Positions 62,145-64,000 of a stretch of 64,000 nt of DNA are shown one piece after another. The notes under the pieces are model-generated. The model saw nothing but the letters and a program-made list of their open reading frames with translations, did not search any database and had not been told where the DNA came from. The stretch comes from an uncultured Pelagibacteraceae bacterium (lineage in GTDB: Bacteria; Pseudomonadota; Alphaproteobacteria; Pelagibacterales; Pelagibacteraceae). Location of the stretch: positions 116,055-180,054 of the forward strand of contig CABZXO010000002.1 of the NCBI GenBank assembly GCA_902529645.1. Reading direction: 5' to 3'. The position numbers were made by a program, and so were the translations under genes. Every line of letters starts with the position of its first letter. Position 1 is the first letter of the stretch.

Positions 62145-62173
62145 TTATTGACTTTTTGAACCTCTATTATAGG
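62145..62173 (+). promoter_or_regulatory. Candidate promoter for the ffh leader
   Basis: TTATTG at 62145-62150 and TATAGG at 62168-62173 are separated by 17 bp, which would start transcription near 62180, just before the first stable hairpin. A TTGACT at 62148 overlaps this. It is assigned by motif alone. Confidence 0.35.
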
Positions 62174-62179
62174 TTGTTG

Positions 62180-62270
62180 CCGTTTCCGCAAAAACATTAA
62201 CTTTGCGGTGTCTTTGGAAACAAAGAGATCGACACTAGTCAGCGAGGGTTCGCCCACTAGTGTGTTACTG
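62180..62270 (+). ncRNA. Candidate structured RNA (three-hairpin leader or small RNA) upstream of ffh
   Basis: Three consecutive hairpins occur. H1: CCGCAAA (62186-62192) with TTTGCGG (62202-62208), 9-nt loop. H2: TCTTTG (62211-62216) with CAAAGA (62221-62226), GAAA tetraloop. H3: ACACTAGT (62232-62239) with ACTAGTGT (62256-62263), a 6-nt bulge and an inner GGG/CCC stem with a TTCG loop. The GAAA and UUCG loops are stable only when the RNA is made from the plus strand, towards ffh. No 4.5S RNA core (GGAAGG...AGCAGCC) is present, so it is not the SRP RNA. Confidence 0.55.
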
Positions 62271-62286
62271 CTATGCGTAAAAAAAT

Positions 62287-63645
62287 ATGTTTGAAAATTT
62301 AACAAATAAATTTGAAGAAATTTTTTCTTCTCTGAAAAAGGCACCTTCGCTTGATGAAGCGCAAGTAGATGAAGGTTTAAGAGGCATTAGGCAAGCCTTA
62401 CTTGAAGCAGATGTCTCTTTGGATGTTGCAAAAGATTTTATTGAAAAAGTTAAGCCAAAAGCATTAGGCCAAGAGATAATAAGGTCTACCTCTCCTGGGG
62501 ATATGGTTGTTAAAATTGTTTACGATGAGCTTGTAGACTTATTAGGTGCAACAAATAATGAGATAAATTTAAACGCAGTACCACCTGTGCCAATGATGTT
62601 AGTTGGGTTACAAGGTTCTGGAAAAACAACAACAACAGCAAAATTAGCAAAATTTTTAGAAAATAATAAAAAGAAAAAAGTAATGATGGTCAGTCTAGAT
62701 ATTTATAGACCAGCTGCACAAGAACAACTTAGATCTTTAGGAGAACAAAATAATATTTTAACTTTACCTATTATAGAAGGTCAGCAACCTGCTGATATTT
62801 GTAGAAGAGCAATAAGTGCTGCTAATTTAAATGGAGCTGAAATAATTTTATTTGATACTGCTGGTAGAACTCAAATCGATTTACAAATGATGAGTGAGAT
62901 TAAGCAAATTGAAGCTGTAATTAATCCAACAGAAACTTTCTTAGTTGCAGACTCTTTAACAGGCCAAGTTGCAGCCTCAGTGGCAAAAGAATTTAAAAAT
63001 ACAGTTAATTTATCTGGAATTATTTTAACTAGGGCTGATGGTGATGCAAGAGGTGGAGCCGCAGTGAGCATGAAATATGTTTCAAACGTTCCAATTAAAT
63101 TTTTAGGGATAGGAGAAAAAATAGATAATCTTGAAGTATTTCATCCTGATAGAATTGCAAACAGAATACTTGGAATGGGAGATATCGTATCTCTTGTAGA
63201 AAAAGCTGCACAAGATTTAGGTGAAGAGAATATTAAAAAAGCAGAGGAAAATTTAAAAAAGGGTCAATTTTCAATGGAAGATTATTTATCTCAATTAAGA
63301 CAAATGAAAAAAATGGGTGGTATTGAAGGAATTATGTCTTTTATGCCAGGAGTATCTAAAATTAAATCTCAAATGGACTCTGCAGGTATTGATGAAAGTA
63401 TAATATCAAAAAATGAAGCTATTATTCTATCAATGACAAAAAAGGAAAGAGAGAATCCAAAAATAATAGATGGTTCTAGAAAAAAAAGAATTGCTAATGG
63501 CTCTGGCACAGATCCAGCCACTATCAATAAATTGCTTAAGCAGTTTAAAATGTTGTCTGAAATGATGAAAAAGATGTCAAAAGGAAATCTGAAAGGTATG
63601 TCAGATAAAGGTATACCGCCAGAGCTATTTAACCAATTAAAGTAA
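62287..63645 (+). CDS. ffh: Signal recognition particle protein Ffh
   Basis: The 452-residue protein has the N domain, the GTPase with G1 [34 protein letters not shown] and [12 protein letters not shown], and a Met-rich M domain ([37 protein letters not shown]) for signal sequences and SRP RNA. It is co-directional with rpsP 14 bp later. The leader upstream holds several hairpins. Confidence 0.98.
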   Translation: MFENLTNKFEEIFSSLKKAPSLDEAQVDEGLRGIRQALLEADVSLDVAKDFIEKVKPKALGQEIIRSTSPGDMVVKIVYDELVDLLGATNNEINLNAVPPVPMMLVGLQGSGKTTTTAKLAKFLENNKKKKVMMVSLDIYRPAAQEQLRSLGEQNNILTLPIIEGQQPADICRRAISAANLNGAEIILFDTAGRTQIDLQMMSEIKQIEAVINPTETFLVADSLTGQVAASVAKEFKNTVNLSGIILTRADGDARGGAAVSMKYVSNVPIKFLGIGEKIDNLEVFHPDRIANRILGMGDIVSLVEKAAQDLGEENIKKAEENLKKGQFSMEDYLSQLRQMKKMGGIEGIMSFMPGVSKIKSQMDSAGIDESIISKNEAIILSMTKKERENPKIIDGSRKKRIANGSGTDPATINKLLKQFKMLSEMMKKMSKGNLKGMSDKGIPPELFNQLK

Positions 63646-63659
63646 AAAAAGGAGAACAA

Positions 63660-64000
63660 ATGTTAAAATTAAGATTATCAAGAGGTGGAACAAAAAAACG
63701 TCCTGTTTATAAGGTTGTTGTTGCCGACAGTCGTTTTGCAAGAGATGGAAGATTTATAGAGAAGGTTGGTTTCTTTAACCCTTTATTACCAAAAGAGAAA
63801 AAAGAAAGAGTGGGCCTAGAAGCTGAGAGAATAAAATATTGGCTTGGTCAAGGCGCTAAACCAACAACTAGAGTAGCAAGAATTTTAGGTGAGAACGAAT
63901 TAATGCCTATGCCTGCTAATGGAAATAATCCAATTAAAGCAGTACCAAAAAAAGAGAGAAATAAAAAAGAAGAGGATAATAAAGAAGCTCCTAAAGAAGA
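63660..64000 (+). CDS. rpsP: 30S ribosomal protein S16 (3' end outside window)
   Basis: The ATG at 63660 follows an AAAGGAGAAC ribosome site. The 113 visible codons begin [18 protein letters not shown] and include [42 protein letters not shown], which is the complete S16 core. After about residue 82 the protein continues with a Pro/Asn linker and a Lys/Glu-rich tail ([13 protein letters not shown]) that runs off the window. S16 is normally 80-90 residues, so an extension is present. The ffh-rpsP order is standard. Confidence 0.97.
   Translation, partial: MLKLRLSRGGTKKRPVYKVVVADSRFARDGRFIEKVGFFNPLLPKEKKERVGLEAERIKYWLGQGAKPTTRVARILGENELMPMPANGNNPIKAVPKKERNKKEEDNKEAPKE

Noticed and set aside
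62141..62344. Possible 67-codon minus-strand gene and possible 4.5S RNA before ffh
   Set aside because: The frame overlaps the start of ffh and looks unlike a protein; the SRP RNA core GGAAGG and AGCAGCC are absent on both strands.
1..64000. CRISPR array, prophage, transposase or integrase
   Set aside because: No repeated spacers, IS ends or recombinase motifs were seen on either strand.

Overview
The window is a dense, AT-rich (roughly 30% G+C by eye) stretch of a streamlined alphaproteobacterial chromosome. It is almost certainly SAR11 (Pelagibacterales): intergenic gaps are mostly under 50 bp, stop/start overlaps of 1-11 bp are everywhere, spelling is Lys/Asn/Ile-rich, and typical SAR11 content is present (TRAP transporters with Tat-exported binding proteins, glcDEF, a VC_2705-type symporter beside acs, ccm genes, TPR-sulfotransferases, two photolyase-like proteins). 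There are no insertion sequences, prophage genes, CRISPR arrays or rRNA genes. One tRNA (Gly-GCC) is present. No gap without a gene exceeds 180 bp.

Layout. 1-3885: tail of a UbiH-type hydroxylase, a Lon-domain protein, and two TPR proteins, one a sulfotransferase. 3978-8613: tRNA-Gly, pterin dehydratase, then a minus-strand run of purH, a heparinase-like gene, rpe and a YggT-like gene. 8683-13606: two-subunit Na+/solute symporter and acetyl-CoA synthetase (acetate or small-acid assimilation). 13622-19531: EVE protein, tsaD, then hemC-hemD-mscS-yggT-folD and two tiny membrane proteins. 19543-24888: a dehalogenase-like hydrolase, a TauD-type dioxygenase, an AEC carrier, an MBL hydrolase, a PQQ-type sugar dehydrogenase and an SDR. 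24916-29018: light and DNA-repair block with a DPRP photolyase lacking the Fe-S site, a 40-residue DUF2256 protein, a SNARE-associated-type membrane protein, an amidotransferase, and a second photolyase-like protein whose domain order looks permuted. 29025-34790: psiE, argG, ialB, aldo/keto reductase, BI-1, DUF2794, yciB, hspQ. 34969-39080: ccmC-D-E-F-G-H. 39089-57735: a PagL-like deacylase, then a hydroxy-acid island with an FMN hydroxy-acid oxidase, an aminotransferase, glcDEF, two dehydrogenases, TRAP system 1, an amidase and TRAP system 2. 57739-64000: MFS carrier, two small secreted or membrane proteins, and the SRP block ftsY-dapF (minus) divergent from ffh-rpsP (plus).

How they work together. 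The hydroxy-acid island reads as one physiological unit. Two TRAP systems, the second TakP-like, would import small carboxylates. GlcDEF and the FMN oxidase would oxidise glycolate, lactate or similar 2-hydroxy acids. The 2-hydroxyacid dehydrogenase, the HIBADH-family reductase and the aminotransferase would interconvert the resulting 2-oxo acids.

The most interesting signals are the photolyase without Fe-S ligands, the permuted-looking photolyase homologue, a multi-hairpin RNA between dapF and ffh, a 15-bp stem just before ccmC, an EF-hand-like loop inside the symporter, a lysine-rich tail on Acs, and a TRAP large permease carrying a roughly 330-residue coiled-coil tail. No wholly new multi-gene system could be proven from sequence alone.
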